Of a stretch of 64,000 nt of DNA, positions 52,313 to 61,221 are shown piece after piece. The notes under the pieces are model-generated. The model saw only the letters and a list, made by a program, of their open reading frames with translations. It did not search any database and was not told the DNA's origin. Source of the DNA: Aquabacterium sp. (GTDB lineage: Bacteria > Pseudomonadota > Gammaproteobacteria > Burkholderiales > Burkholderiaceae_C); contig JAHFQM010000004.1 in assembly GCA_023266355.1 (NCBI GenBank), positions 336,073-400,072 of the forward strand. Direction: 5' to 3'. Numbering within the stretch: the stretch's first letter is position 1; each line of letters opens with the position of its first letter. The position numbers and the translations under genes are program-made.

Positions 52313-53440
52313 ATGAGCTCCCCCATCCAAATCCTCGCGGTCGAAACCCTGCTGGTCGATGTGCCGACCATCCGCCCCCACAAGTTGTCGGTGGCAACGA
52401 TGATGGGCCAGACCCTGGTGCTGGTGCGCCTGCAAACCAGCGACGACGTCGTCGGCTGGGGCGAAGCCACCACCATCGGCGGCCTGGCCTACGGCGAGGA
52501 AAGCCCCGAAAGCATCAAGACCAACATCGACCGCTACATCGCGCCGCTGCTGGTCGGCCAGGACGCCACCCAGGTCGCCGCCTGCATGGCCCGCGTCAAG
52601 GGCAACGTCCAGGGCAACCGCTTCGCCAAGTGCGCCATCGAAACCGCGCTGTACGACAACCAGGCCAAGCGCCTGGGCGTGCCCCTGAGCGAGCTGTTCG
52701 GTGGCCGCGTGCGCGACAGCCTGCCCGTGGCCTGGACCCTGGCCAGCGGCGACACCACCAAGGACATCGCCGAAGCCGAGCGTGTGCTCGACCTGCGCCG
52801 CCACAACATCTTCAAGCTGAAGATCGGACTGCGTTCGGTCAAGGACGACGTGGCCCACGTGGCCGCCATCCAGCGCGCCGTCGGTGACCGCGCCAGCGTG
52901 CGCATCGACGCCAACCAGGCCTGGTCGGTGACCGAAGCCCTGGAAGGCTGCCGCATGCTGGCCGACGCCGGCATCGACATGGTCGAGCAGCCGATCGCCG
53001 CGCACGACAAGCTCGGCCTGCGCCGCCTGACCCAGGCCAACATCATCCCCATCATGGCCGACGAGTCGCTGCATGGCCCGGTGGACGCCTTCACCGTGGC
53101 CAGCACGCAAGCCGCCGACATCTTCGCCGTGAAGATCAACCAGTCGGGCGGCCTGCGCGGTGCCGCCCAGGTGGCCGCCATCGCCGAAGCCTCGGGCATC
53201 GCGCTGTACGGCGGGACCATGCTCGAAGGTGCCGTGGGCACCATGGCCTCGGCCCAGCTCTTCGCCACCTTCGACTCGCTGAGCTGGGGCACCGAGCTGT
53301 TCGGCCCGCTGCTGCTGACCGAAGAGATCCTGCGCGAGCCGCTGGTCTACCGCGACTTCGCCCTGCACCTCCCCCGCACACCCGGCCTGGGCCTCGACAT
53401 CGACGAGGCCAAGCTCGCGCGCCTGCGCCGCGACCGCTGA
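52313..53440 (+). CDS. catB: muconate cycloisomerase
   Basis: A 375-residue enolase-superfamily enzyme. The catalytic Lys pair lies in NIFKLKIGLRS, metal ligands in VRIDANQAW, MVEQPIAA and IMADESL, and the opposite Lys in FAVKINQSGG. It converts cis,cis-muconate to muconolactone. It is the first gene of the catBCA-ben cluster and 29 nt upstream of catC. The N-terminus IQILAVETLLVDVPTIRPHK is standard for CatB. Confidence 0.95.
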   Translation: MSSPIQILAVETLLVDVPTIRPHKLSVATMMGQTLVLVRLQTSDDVVGWGEATTIGGLAYGEESPESIKTNIDRYIAPLLVGQDATQVAACMARVKGNVQGNRFAKCAIETALYDNQAKRLGVPLSELFGGRVRDSLPVAWTLASGDTTKDIAEAERVLDLRRHNIFKLKIGLRSVKDDVAHVAAIQRAVGDRASVRIDANQAWSVTEALEGCRMLADAGIDMVEQPIAAHDKLGLRRLTQANIIPIMADESLHGPVDAFTVASTQAADIFAVKINQSGGLRGAAQVAAIAEASGIALYGGTMLEGAVGTMASAQLFATFDSLSWGTELFGPLLLTEEILREPLVYRDFALHLPRTPGLGLDIDEAKLARLRRDR

Positions 53441-53469
53441 GCCACGCCACCACCACCCGAGGAAATCCC

Positions 53470-53760
53470 ATGCTGTTCAAAGTCGAAATGGTCGTGAAGC
53501 TGCCGGTGGACATGCCGGTCAGCCAGTCCGACGCCCTCAAGAAAACCGAGCGTGAACTCGCCCAGCAGCTGCAGGCCAGCGGCAAGTGGCGCCACCTGTG
53601 GCGCATCGCCGGCCAGTACGCCAACGTGAGCATCTTCGATGTCGAGAGCAACGAAGAGCTGCACCAGCTGCTGATGAGCCTGCCGCTCTATCCCTACATG
53701 GCGATGGAAGTGACGGCGCTGTGCCGCCACCCCTCGTCGATCCGCGACGCCGATCTCTGA
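53470..53760 (+). CDS. catC: muconolactone delta-isomerase
   Basis: A 96-residue protein of the expected size (about 96). Marks are MLFKVEMVVKLPVDMP, the Glu-containing ERELAQQLQASGKWRHLWRI and SLPLYPYMAMEVTALCRHPS. It forms a decamer that isomerises muconolactone to beta-ketoadipate enol-lactone. A GAGGAAATCCC ribosome site precedes the ATG. Confidence 0.95.
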   Translation: MLFKVEMVVKLPVDMPVSQSDALKKTERELAQQLQASGKWRHLWRIAGQYANVSIFDVESNEELHQLLMSLPLYPYMAMEVTALCRHPSSIRDADL

Positions 53761-53819
53761 CCGACGCCCCGTCCCGCGAACCCCAGGTTCATCCCGCCCC
53801 ACCCTTCAGGAGACATCCC

Positions 53820-54734
53820 ATGGACAGACAAGCCATCGACGCACTCGTCGCCCGTTTCGAAACCACCGGCGTGACCGGCCCCGGCAACCCCCGCGTGAAA
53901 ACGGTGGTCAAGCGCTTGCTGACCGACCTGATGTATGCGATGGAAGACCTGGACATCAGCCCTGAAGAATTCTGGACCGGCCTGAACTACCTGGGCGAAG
54001 CCGGCAAGCGCGGCGAACTCGGCCTGATCGTCCCCGGCGTCGGCCTGGAGCACTTCATGGACCTGCGCCTGGACGAAGCCGAAGCCCGCGCCGGCCTGAA
54101 GGGCGGCACGCCCCGCACCATCGAAGGCCCGCTGTACGTGACCGGCGCCCCCGTGGTGCAAGGCGAAGGCCGCCTGGACGATGGCACCCAGCCTGGCGAG
54201 ATCGTGGTGATGTCCGGCGTGGTCCGTGACGAGAAGGGCCAGCCCATCGCCGGCGCCAAGGTCGAGGTGTGGCACGCCAACCACCTGGGCAACTACTCCT
54301 ACTTCGACCCGTCGCAAAGCGCCTTCAACCTGCGCCGCACCATCGTCACCGACGCGCAAGGCCGCTACAAGTTCCGCTCGATCATGCCCGTGGGCTACAG
54401 CGTGCCTCCCGGCGGCTCCACCGACGTGCTGCTGACCCTGCTAGGCCGCCATGGCCACCGCCCGGCGCACATCCACTTCTTCGCCCACGCCGAAGGCAAG
54501 CGCAAGCTGACCACGCAGATCAACATTGAGACCGATCCGCACCTGTGGGACGACTTCGCCTTCGGCACCCGCGAAGGCCTGGTGCCCCCGGTCAAGACCA
54601 ACAACGACGCGGCTGCCATGAAGGCCCTGGAAACCACCAAGCCCTTCTTCGAGATCGAATTCAACTTCGACATGCAGCCCCTGAAGGCCGAAGCCCCCGA
54701 CACGGACTTCGCCCGCTTCCGCGCCGCCGCCTGA
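53820..54734 (+). CDS. catA: catechol 1,2-dioxygenase
   Basis: A 304-residue intradiol dioxygenase. The Fe(III) ligands are two Tyr in the ITP GPLYVTGAP and RYKFRSIMPVGYSVP regions and two His in RPAHIHFFAH. An N-terminal helical dimerisation part (residues 1-100) carries VKTVVKRLLTDLMYAMEDLD. It opens catechol to cis,cis-muconate in the cytoplasm. An AGGAGACATCCC ribosome site supports the ATG at 53820. It sits between catC and benA in one transcription direction. Confidence 0.95.
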   Translation: MDRQAIDALVARFETTGVTGPGNPRVKTVVKRLLTDLMYAMEDLDISPEEFWTGLNYLGEAGKRGELGLIVPGVGLEHFMDLRLDEAEARAGLKGGTPRTIEGPLYVTGAPVVQGEGRLDDGTQPGEIVVMSGVVRDEKGQPIAGAKVEVWHANHLGNYSYFDPSQSAFNLRRTIVTDAQGRYKFRSIMPVGYSVPPGGSTDVLLTLLGRHGHRPAHIHFFAHAEGKRKLTTQINIETDPHLWDDFAFGTREGLVPPVKTNNDAAAMKALETTKPFFEIEFNFDMQPLKAEAPDTDFARFRAAA

Positions 54735-54788
54735 TCTCCGGCGACCGCACGCTCCCCCCTCACCCGTTTTGTTGAAGCAGAGACGACC

Positions 54789-56171
54789 ATGACGAACTCC
54801 GCATCCCTTGAAGGCGTCGAACAGCGCCTGGCCGGCATGCTGGTCGAAGACAAAGACCAGCACATCTACCGACTCCACCGCGCTGCCTTCACGGACGCCG
54901 AGTTGTTCGACCTGGAGATGAAGCACATCTTCGAAGGCAACTGGATCTACCTGGCCCACGAAAGCCAGATCCCGAACGTCAACGATTACTTCACCACCCA
55001 GATCGGCCGTCAGCCCATCGTCATCACGCGCAACAAGGCGGGTGAGCTCAACGCCCTGATCAACGCCTGCTCGCACCGCGGCGCCACGCTGTGTCGCCAC
55101 AAGAAGGGCAACAAGGCCAACTTCACCTGCACCTTCCACGGCTGGACCTTCAACAACAGCGGCAAGCTGCTGAAGGTGAAAGACGGCAGCGACGCCGGCT
55201 ACCCCGAGTCCTTCAACAAGGACTGCAGCCACGACCTCAAGAAGGTCGCGCGCTTCGAGAGCTACCGCGGCTTCCTGTTCGGCAGCCTCAACGCCGACGT
55301 GCAGCCCCTGACCGAGTTCCTGGGCGAGTCCACCAAGATCCTCGACATGATCGTGGACCAGTCTCCGGAAGGCCTGGAAGTGCTGCGCGGTGCCTCCACC
55401 TACACCTTCGACGGCAACTGGAAGCTGCAGGCCGAGAACGGCGCCGACGGCTACCACGTCAGCTCGGTGCACTGGAACTACGCGGCCACCACCAACCACC
55501 GCAAGCAGTCCGAAGCCGGTGACCAGATCAAGGCCATGGACGCCGGCAGCTGGGCCAAGCAAGGCGGCGGCTTCTACTCCTTCGAGAACGGCCACATGCT
55601 GCTGTGGACCAAGTGGGGCAACCCGGAAGACCGCCCGGCCTTCCAGATCCGCGACGAGCTGGTCGAGAAGTTCGGCCAGGCCCGCGCCGACTGGATGATC
55701 GGCCACTCGCGCAACCTGTGCCTCTACCCCAACGTCTATGTGATGGACCAGTTCGGCTCGCAGATCCGCGTGCTGCGCCCCATCGCCGTGGACAAGACCG
55801 AAGTCACCATCTACTGCATCGCGCCCAAGGGCGAGTCCGATGAAGCCCGCGCCCGCCGCGTGCGCCAGTACGAGGACTTCTTCAACGCCACCGGCATGGC
55901 CACGCCCGACGACCTCGAAGAGTTCCGCGCCTGCCAGCAGGGCTACCAGGGCATCGCCCTCGCATGGAACGACATGTGCCGCGGCGCCACGCACTGGGTC
56001 GAAGGCCCGGACGCCGCCGCCAAGGACATCGACCTGAACCCGAAGCTCAGCGGCGTGAAGACCGAAGACGAAGGCCTCTACACCGAGCAGCACCGCTTCT
56101 GGCTGGAAGCCATGCAGCGCGCGGTCCAGGCTGAAAAGCAGTCCCGCGTCATCACCATCCAGCCGGCCTGA
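54789..56171 (+). CDS. benA: benzoate 1,2-dioxygenase, large (alpha) subunit
   Basis: A 460-residue ring-hydroxylating oxygenase subunit. The Rieske ligands are C94, H96, C114 and H117. The mononuclear iron motif is [15 protein letters not shown] (D-x2-H-x4-H). It makes benzoate cis-1,2-dihydrodiol with BenB and electrons from BenC. Marks [16 protein letters not shown] and [20 protein letters not shown] are typical for BenA rather than toluate enzymes, though XylX-like range cannot be excluded. It is 8 nt from benB. Confidence 0.94.
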   Translation: MTNSASLEGVEQRLAGMLVEDKDQHIYRLHRAAFTDAELFDLEMKHIFEGNWIYLAHESQIPNVNDYFTTQIGRQPIVITRNKAGELNALINACSHRGATLCRHKKGNKANFTCTFHGWTFNNSGKLLKVKDGSDAGYPESFNKDCSHDLKKVARFESYRGFLFGSLNADVQPLTEFLGESTKILDMIVDQSPEGLEVLRGASTYTFDGNWKLQAENGADGYHVSSVHWNYAATTNHRKQSEAGDQIKAMDAGSWAKQGGGFYSFENGHMLLWTKWGNPEDRPAFQIRDELVEKFGQARADWMIGHSRNLCLYPNVYVMDQFGSQIRVLRPIAVDKTEVTIYCIAPKGESDEARARRVRQYEDFFNATGMATPDDLEEFRACQQGYQGIALAWNDMCRGATHWVEGPDAAAKDIDLNPKLSGVKTEDEGLYTEQHRFWLEAMQRAVQAEKQSRVITIQPA

Positions 56172-56179
56172 GGTGCCCC

Positions 56180-56683
56180 ATGAGCATGAACATTGAACAA
56201 GTCCAGGCCTTCCTGTTCCGCGAAGCCCGCCTGCTCGACGACAAGCAGTGGGACGACTGGCTGGCCTGCTACCACCCCGCGGCCGAGTTCTGGATGCCCT
56301 CCTGGGACGACGACGGCGAGCTCACGCGCGACCCGCAAAGCGAGATCTCGCTGATCTACTACCCCAACCGCGGCGGCCTGGAAGACCGCGTCTTCCGCAT
56401 CAAGACCGAGCGCTCGGCAGCCAGCACGCCCGAGCCCCGCACCGGCCACAACCTGCACAACATCGAGATCGTGTCACCACAGGACGGCCAGGTGAACGGT
56501 GAAGAGGTCCAGGTTCGCTACAACTGGCAGACCCTGAGCTACCGCTACAACACCACCGACAGCTACTTCGGCACCACCCACGTCACGCTCGATCTGACCA
56601 GCGGCCAGCCGCTCATCAAGCGCAAGTACATCGTGCTGAAGAACGACTACATCCACCACGTCATCGACGTGTACCACCTGTGA
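56180..56683 (+). CDS. benB: benzoate 1,2-dioxygenase, small (beta) subunit
   Basis: A 167-residue beta subunit with the SnoaL-like fold: VQAFLFREARLLDDKQWDDW, LACYHPAAEFWMPSWDDD and a C-terminal KRKYIVLKNDYIHHVIDVYH. It has a structural role in the alpha3beta3 oxygenase. A second Met three codons later (MNIEQ) is an alternative start. GAGGTGCCCC precedes the ATG and benC follows after 10 nt. Confidence 0.93.
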   Translation: MSMNIEQVQAFLFREARLLDDKQWDDWLACYHPAAEFWMPSWDDDGELTRDPQSEISLIYYPNRGGLEDRVFRIKTERSAASTPEPRTGHNLHNIEIVSPQDGQVNGEEVQVRYNWQTLSYRYNTTDSYFGTTHVTLDLTSGQPLIKRKYIVLKNDYIHHVIDVYHL

Positions 56684-56693
56684 GGGCTGCGCC

Positions 56694-57701
56694 ATGAGCC
56701 ACCAGATTGCACTCCAGTTCGAAGACGGCGTCACCCGCTTCATCGACGCCAAGCCCAACGAGACGGTCGCCGATGCGGCCTACCGCCAGGGCGTCAACAT
56801 CCCCCTCGACTGCCGCGACGGCGCCTGCGGCACCTGCAAGTGCTTCGCCGAGTCGGGCCAGTTCACCATGGGCGAGTACATCGAAGACGCCCTCAGCGAC
56901 GACGAAGCGAAGCAAGGCTACGTGCTGACCTGCCAGATGCGCGCCCAGAGCGACTGCGTGGTGCGCGTGCCCGTGGGCTCTGCCGTGTGCAAGGCCGAGC
57001 AAGGCGCTTATCAAGCTGCCATCAGCGAAGTCAAGCAGCTGTCGCCCAGCACCATCTCGCTGACCATCGAAGGCGAGGCCCTGCACAAGCTGGCCTTCCT
57101 GCCCGGCCAGTACGTCAACCTGAAGGTGCCGGGCAGCGAACAGTCGCGCGCCTACTCCTTCAGCTCGATGCCGCACGAGGGCAAGGTCTCCTTCCTGATC
57201 CGCAACGTGCCCGGCGGCCTGATGAGCACCTTCCTGACCAGCCTGGCCAAGACCGGTGACGCCATGTCCCTGGCCGGCCCGCTGGGCAGCTTCTACCTGC
57301 GCGACATCCAGCGCCCGCTGCTGATGCTGGCCGGCGGCACGGGCCTGGCGCCCTTCACCGCCATGCTGGAGAAGATCGCCGAGCAGGGCAGCGCCCACCC
57401 CTTGCACCTGATCTACGGCGTGACCAACGACGCCGACCTGGTGGACATGGACAAGCTCGAAGCCTTCGCTGCGCGCATCCCCAACTTCACCTTCACCGCC
57501 TGCGTGGCGAATGCCGACAGCCCGTATCCCCACAAGGGCTACGTGACGCAGCACATCGAGCCCCAGCACCTCAACGAAGGCGAAGTGGACATCTACCTGT
57601 GCGGCCCGCCGCCCATGGTCGAAGCCGTCAGCACCTTCATCCGCGAACGCGGCATCCAGCCCAAGAACTTCTATTACGAGAAGTTCGCGGCCTCGGCCTG
57701 A
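56694..57701 (+). CDS. benC: benzoate 1,2-dioxygenase electron transfer component (ferredoxin-FAD reductase)
   Basis: A 335-residue reductase. The plant-type [2Fe-2S] cysteines are C40, C45, C48 and C80; then the FAD motif RAYSFSSMP and NAD motif AGGTGLAPFTAML, ending IYLCGPPPMVEAV. It passes electrons from NADH to the BenAB Rieske centre. Length and domain order match BenC. benD starts 21 nt later. Confidence 0.95.
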   Translation: MSHQIALQFEDGVTRFIDAKPNETVADAAYRQGVNIPLDCRDGACGTCKCFAESGQFTMGEYIEDALSDDEAKQGYVLTCQMRAQSDCVVRVPVGSAVCKAEQGAYQAAISEVKQLSPSTISLTIEGEALHKLAFLPGQYVNLKVPGSEQSRAYSFSSMPHEGKVSFLIRNVPGGLMSTFLTSLAKTGDAMSLAGPLGSFYLRDIQRPLLMLAGGTGLAPFTAMLEKIAEQGSAHPLHLIYGVTNDADLVDMDKLEAFAARIPNFTFTACVANADSPYPHKGYVTQHIEPQHLNEGEVDIYLCGPPPMVEAVSTFIRERGIQPKNFYYEKFAASA

Positions 57702-57722
57702 ACCCCGGACGACGAGCACAAC

Positions 57723-58508
57723 ATGACCCAACGTTTTGACAAGCAGGTGGCCGTGGTCACCGGCGCGGCACAAGGCATCGGCCGCCGCGTGGTCGAGCGC
57801 CTGCTCGGCGAAGGCGCCCTCGTGGTGGCCGTGGACCGCTCGGCGCTGGTCGAAGAGCTGCATGCCCTGACCGACGTGCCCGACCTGTCCCAGCGCCTGT
57901 TGACGCTGACCGGCGACATGGAGCAACAGCCCGACTGCGCCCGCGTGATGGCCGAGGCCGTGCGCCGCTTCGGCCGCCTCGACGTGCTGGTCAACAACGT
58001 GGGCGGCACCATCTGGGCCAAGCCCTTCGAGCACTACCAACCGCACGAGATCGAGGCCGAGGTGCGCCGCTCCCTGTTCCCCACGCTGTGGTGCTGCCAC
58101 GCGGCGCTGCCCATCATGCTGGAACAGGGTCAGGGCGCCATCGTCAACGTCTCGTCGATCGCCACGCGCGCCATCAACCGCGTGCCCTATGGCGCGGCCA
58201 AGGGCGGCGTGAACGCGCTGACGGCCTGCCTGGCCTTCGAGACCGGCGAGCGCGGTGTGCGTGTCAACGCCATCGCCACCGGCGGCACCGAAGCGCCGCC
58301 GCGCCGCATCCCGCGCAACGCGGCCGAACAAAGCGAAGCAGAGAAGGCCTGGTACCAGCAGATCATCGACCAGACCGTGCGCTCCAGCCTGATGAAGCGC
58401 TACGGCACCATCGACGAACAGGTCGGCGCCATCCTCTTCCTGGCCTCGCCCGAAGCGTCCTACATCACCGGCGTCACCCTGCCGGTGGGCGGTGGCGACC
58501 TGGGCTGA
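57723..58508 (+). CDS. benD: 1,6-dihydroxycyclohexa-2,4-diene-1-carboxylate dehydrogenase
   Basis: A 261-residue short-chain dehydrogenase. The cofactor motif is TGAAQGIG (residues 14-21), VNNVGGTIW follows, and the catalytic Ser and Y-x3-K are in VNVSSIATRAINRVPYGAAK. It oxidises and decarboxylates the cis-diol to catechol, linking ben to cat. The adjacent downstream gene is a porin after a 157-bp gap. Confidence 0.94.
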   Translation: MTQRFDKQVAVVTGAAQGIGRRVVERLLGEGALVVAVDRSALVEELHALTDVPDLSQRLLTLTGDMEQQPDCARVMAEAVRRFGRLDVLVNNVGGTIWAKPFEHYQPHEIEAEVRRSLFPTLWCCHAALPIMLEQGQGAIVNVSSIATRAINRVPYGAAKGGVNALTACLAFETGERGVRVNAIATGGTEAPPRRIPRNAAEQSEAEKAWYQQIIDQTVRSSLMKRYGTIDEQVGAILFLASPEASYITGVTLPVGGGDLG

Positions 58509-58665
58509 CCCGCTCAGCCCCGTCCCGCCTCTCGACCTCTCCCCCAGACCCACGTCAACGCGCCCACCCCGAAAGCCCCGCTCACAAGGCGGCGGCGATC
58601 GGGTGGGGTCGTGTGCGCGTGCCTGTGCCACCCGTGCCTGTTCCACCCTTTTGACCCGTCACCCC

Positions 58666-59817
58666 ATGAAGTTCCGACGCGCCATCCTGACCGCAGCCAC
58701 CCTCGCGGCGTCCACCTGGGCCCAAGCCCAGACCACAGCCCCGACCGCGCCCGCACCCACGTCCAGCGTGACGCTGTACGGCAACATCGACCAGTACGTG
58801 CAGCACATGCGCAGCAGCTCTGGCGCGCAACTCACCTCGCTGAACGATGGCGCCGTCCTGCGCAGCCGCATCGGCCTGCGCGGCACCGAGGACCTCGGCG
58901 GTGGCCTGGCCATGCGCTTCATCCTGGAGCACGGCCTGTTCACCGACACCGGCGCGCAAGCCGACAGCACACGCTTCTTCGACCGCCAAGCCTGGCTGGG
59001 CCTGATGACCGCGCACGGTGACTTCCGCCTGGGCCGCCAGAACACGGCGATCTTCACGCGCAGCGAGTTCATGGACTACAGCGGCCGCACCCTGGCCTCG
59101 ACGGCCAACCACTTCGGCCAGCCGGCGCGCCTGGACAACGACATCGCCTACATCTCGCCGCGCGTGAACGGCGTGCTGTTCGAAGCCCACTTCGCCCCGG
59201 GCGAGCAGGCCACGGGCGGCCCCGGCAGCAAGGGCGTGTGGCAGGTGGCGCTGGAGTACCTCGACGGCCCCTGGCGCGTCGGCTACGCCGGCCTGCGCGC
59301 TCGCCCGCCTTCGGGCGCCGTGGTGGACAAGACCATCGCCTTCGACAACCTCTACCTCAACCACGACTGGGGCAAAGGCAAGGTCTACCTGACGGTCATC
59401 CGCAGCAACTTCAGCACCGCCTCCACGCAGCGCGTGTTCGGCAACAACGCGGGCTCCATCCTGGGCGCCACCGGCAGCCTGGTGGCCGGCACCGACACCA
59501 ACGCCTACCGCTTCCACAACGTCGTGCAGGTCTCGGCCGACTGGCGCGTGAACCCGCAGCTGCGCGTGGGTGGCCTGGTGGGCCGCATCCACGACACCTC
59601 CAGCAGCGGCCAGGACGCCACGGGTGGCTCGGTCGGCGCCTTCTACGAGCTGTCGCGCCGCACCACGCTCTACACGTCTTACGAAGTCCTGAACAACGCG
59701 CGCAACGCGGGGTTCATCTTGTCCGGATCGGCGCCCGTGCTGCCGAACTTCAGCGCCGCCGACGTGAACGGCGAACGCATCCAGGCCCTGCAGCTCGGCA
59801 TCGTTCACCGATTCTGA
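58666..59817 (+). CDS. outer-membrane porin of the benzoate cluster
   Basis: A 383-residue OmpC-like porin with signal peptide (FRRAILTAATLAASTWAQAQ), SSVTLYGNIDQYVQHMRSSS as first strand, LRSRIGLRGTEDLGGGLAMR, DRQAWLGLM and DFRLGRQNTAIF, and a C-terminal IQALQLGIVHRF. It is a close paralogue of the porin at 35461-36591 and shares its end sequence. It is not of the Pseudomonas OprD/BenF type. Position between benD and benK suggests a benzoate-induced entry channel. ATG at 58666 starts the signal peptide; the ribosome site is weak. Confidence 0.9.
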   Translation: MKFRRAILTAATLAASTWAQAQTTAPTAPAPTSSVTLYGNIDQYVQHMRSSSGAQLTSLNDGAVLRSRIGLRGTEDLGGGLAMRFILEHGLFTDTGAQADSTRFFDRQAWLGLMTAHGDFRLGRQNTAIFTRSEFMDYSGRTLASTANHFGQPARLDNDIAYISPRVNGVLFEAHFAPGEQATGGPGSKGVWQVALEYLDGPWRVGYAGLRARPPSGAVVDKTIAFDNLYLNHDWGKGKVYLTVIRSNFSTASTQRVFGNNAGSILGATGSLVAGTDTNAYRFHNVVQVSADWRVNPQLRVGGLVGRIHDTSSSGQDATGGSVGAFYELSRRTTLYTSYEVLNNARNAGFILSGSAPVLPNFSAADVNGERIQALQLGIVHRF

Positions 59818-59853
59818 GCCGCCCATCCTTCCACTTGCTGAACCGAGGTCTCC

Positions 59854-61203
59854 ATGAAAACAGTTGACGCCAACAAGCTCATCGACGAAGCCAAGTTCAA
59901 CCCCTTCCACTGGATGGTGTTGTTCTGGTGCGCCCTGATCATCATCTTCGACGGCTACGACCTCGTCATCTACGGCGTGGTCCTGCCCGTGCTGATGAAG
60001 GAGTGGAACCTCACGCCCATCCAGGCCGGCGCTTTGGGCAGCTACGCCCTGTTCGGCATGATGGCCGGCGCCATGGTCTTCGGGCCGCTGTCCGACAAGA
60101 TCGGGCGCAAGAAAACCATCACCATGTGCGTGATCCTGTTCAGTGGCTTCACCGTGCTCAACGGCTTTGCCAGCAACCCCACCGAGTTCGGCATCTGCCG
60201 CTTCATCGCGGGCTTGGGGATTGGCGGCGTGATGCCCAATGTGGTCGCCCTCATGAGCGAGTACGCACCCAAGAAGATCCGCTCCACGCTGGTGGCCATC
60301 ATGTTCAGCGGCTACTCGGTGGGCGGCATGCTGTCGGCCGGCCTGGGCATGGTGCTGCTGCCGTCTCATGGCTGGCAGTCGGTGTTCTTCGTGGCCGGCA
60401 TCCCCCTGCTGCTGCTGCCCATCATCATGCGACAGCTGCCCGAGTCGGTCGGCTTCATGGTGCGCGAAGGCCGCCACGCAGAAGCCACCGCCGTGCTGGC
60501 CCGCGTGCAGCCTGGCTTCGCGCTGCAGGCCGACGAGCAACTGAGCATGCCCTCGGCCAAGGCCGCTGGCGCCTCGGTGCTGCAACTCTTCCGTGACGGC
60601 CGCGCCCTGCGCACCGTGATGCTGTGGGTGGCCTTCTTCTGCTGCTTGCTGATGGTCTATGCGCTGGCCTCGTGGCTGCCCAAGCTGATGACCAAGGCCG
60701 GCTATGGCCTGGGTTCCTCGCTGAGCTTCCTGCTGGTGCTGAACTTTGGCGCCATCTTCGGTGCCGTGGGCGGCGGCTGGCTGGGCGACAAGCTCAACCT
60801 GCCCCGCGTGCTGATGGTGTTCTTCGCCATCGCCGCGGTGTCCATCAGCCTGCTGGGCTTCAAGAGCCCGACCGGCGTGCTCTACACCCTGATCGCCATC
60901 GCCGGCGCCACCACCATCGGCTCGCAGATCCTGCTGTACGCCCTGGGCGCGCACTTCTACGAGATGGCCATCCGCTCCACCGGCCTGGGCTGGGCCTCGG
61001 GCATCGGCCGCAACGGCGCCGTGGTCGGCCCGCTGCTGGGCGGCGCGCTGATGGCCGCCGAGCTGCCGCTGACGGCCAACTTCCTGGCCTTCGCCATCCC
61101 CGGCGCCGTGGCGTGCGTGGCCATGGGCGTGTTCAGCATGGCCAAGGTGTCGGCACCGTCGCCGGCCACCGCGGCACGGCCGCTGGCCAACTCGGCGGGC
61201 TGA
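59854..61203 (+). CDS. benK: benzoate MFS transporter (AAHS family, BenK-like)
   Basis: A 449-residue transporter with twelve helices. AAHS marks are IIIFDGYDLVIYGVVLPVLM with the essential D-x-x-D region in helix 1, FGPLSDKIGRKKTI (motif A) and RFIAGLGIGGVMPNVVALMS. It couples benzoate import to protons in the inner membrane. It closes the ben cluster, 36 nt after the porin gene, with GAGGTCTCC before the ATG. 4-Hydroxybenzoate or protocatechuate transport (PcaK-like) is the alternative; position favours benzoate. Confidence 0.9.
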   Translation: MKTVDANKLIDEAKFNPFHWMVLFWCALIIIFDGYDLVIYGVVLPVLMKEWNLTPIQAGALGSYALFGMMAGAMVFGPLSDKIGRKKTITMCVILFSGFTVLNGFASNPTEFGICRFIAGLGIGGVMPNVVALMSEYAPKKIRSTLVAIMFSGYSVGGMLSAGLGMVLLPSHGWQSVFFVAGIPLLLLPIIMRQLPESVGFMVREGRHAEATAVLARVQPGFALQADEQLSMPSAKAAGASVLQLFRDGRALRTVMLWVAFFCCLLMVYALASWLPKLMTKAGYGLGSSLSFLLVLNFGAIFGAVGGGWLGDKLNLPRVLMVFFAIAAVSISLLGFKSPTGVLYTLIAIAGATTIGSQILLYALGAHFYEMAIRSTGLGWASGIGRNGAVVGPLLGGALMAAELPLTANFLAFAIPGAVACVAMGVFSMAKVSAPSPATAARPLANSAG

Positions 61204-61221
61204 AGCGGCGACAATGCGCGC

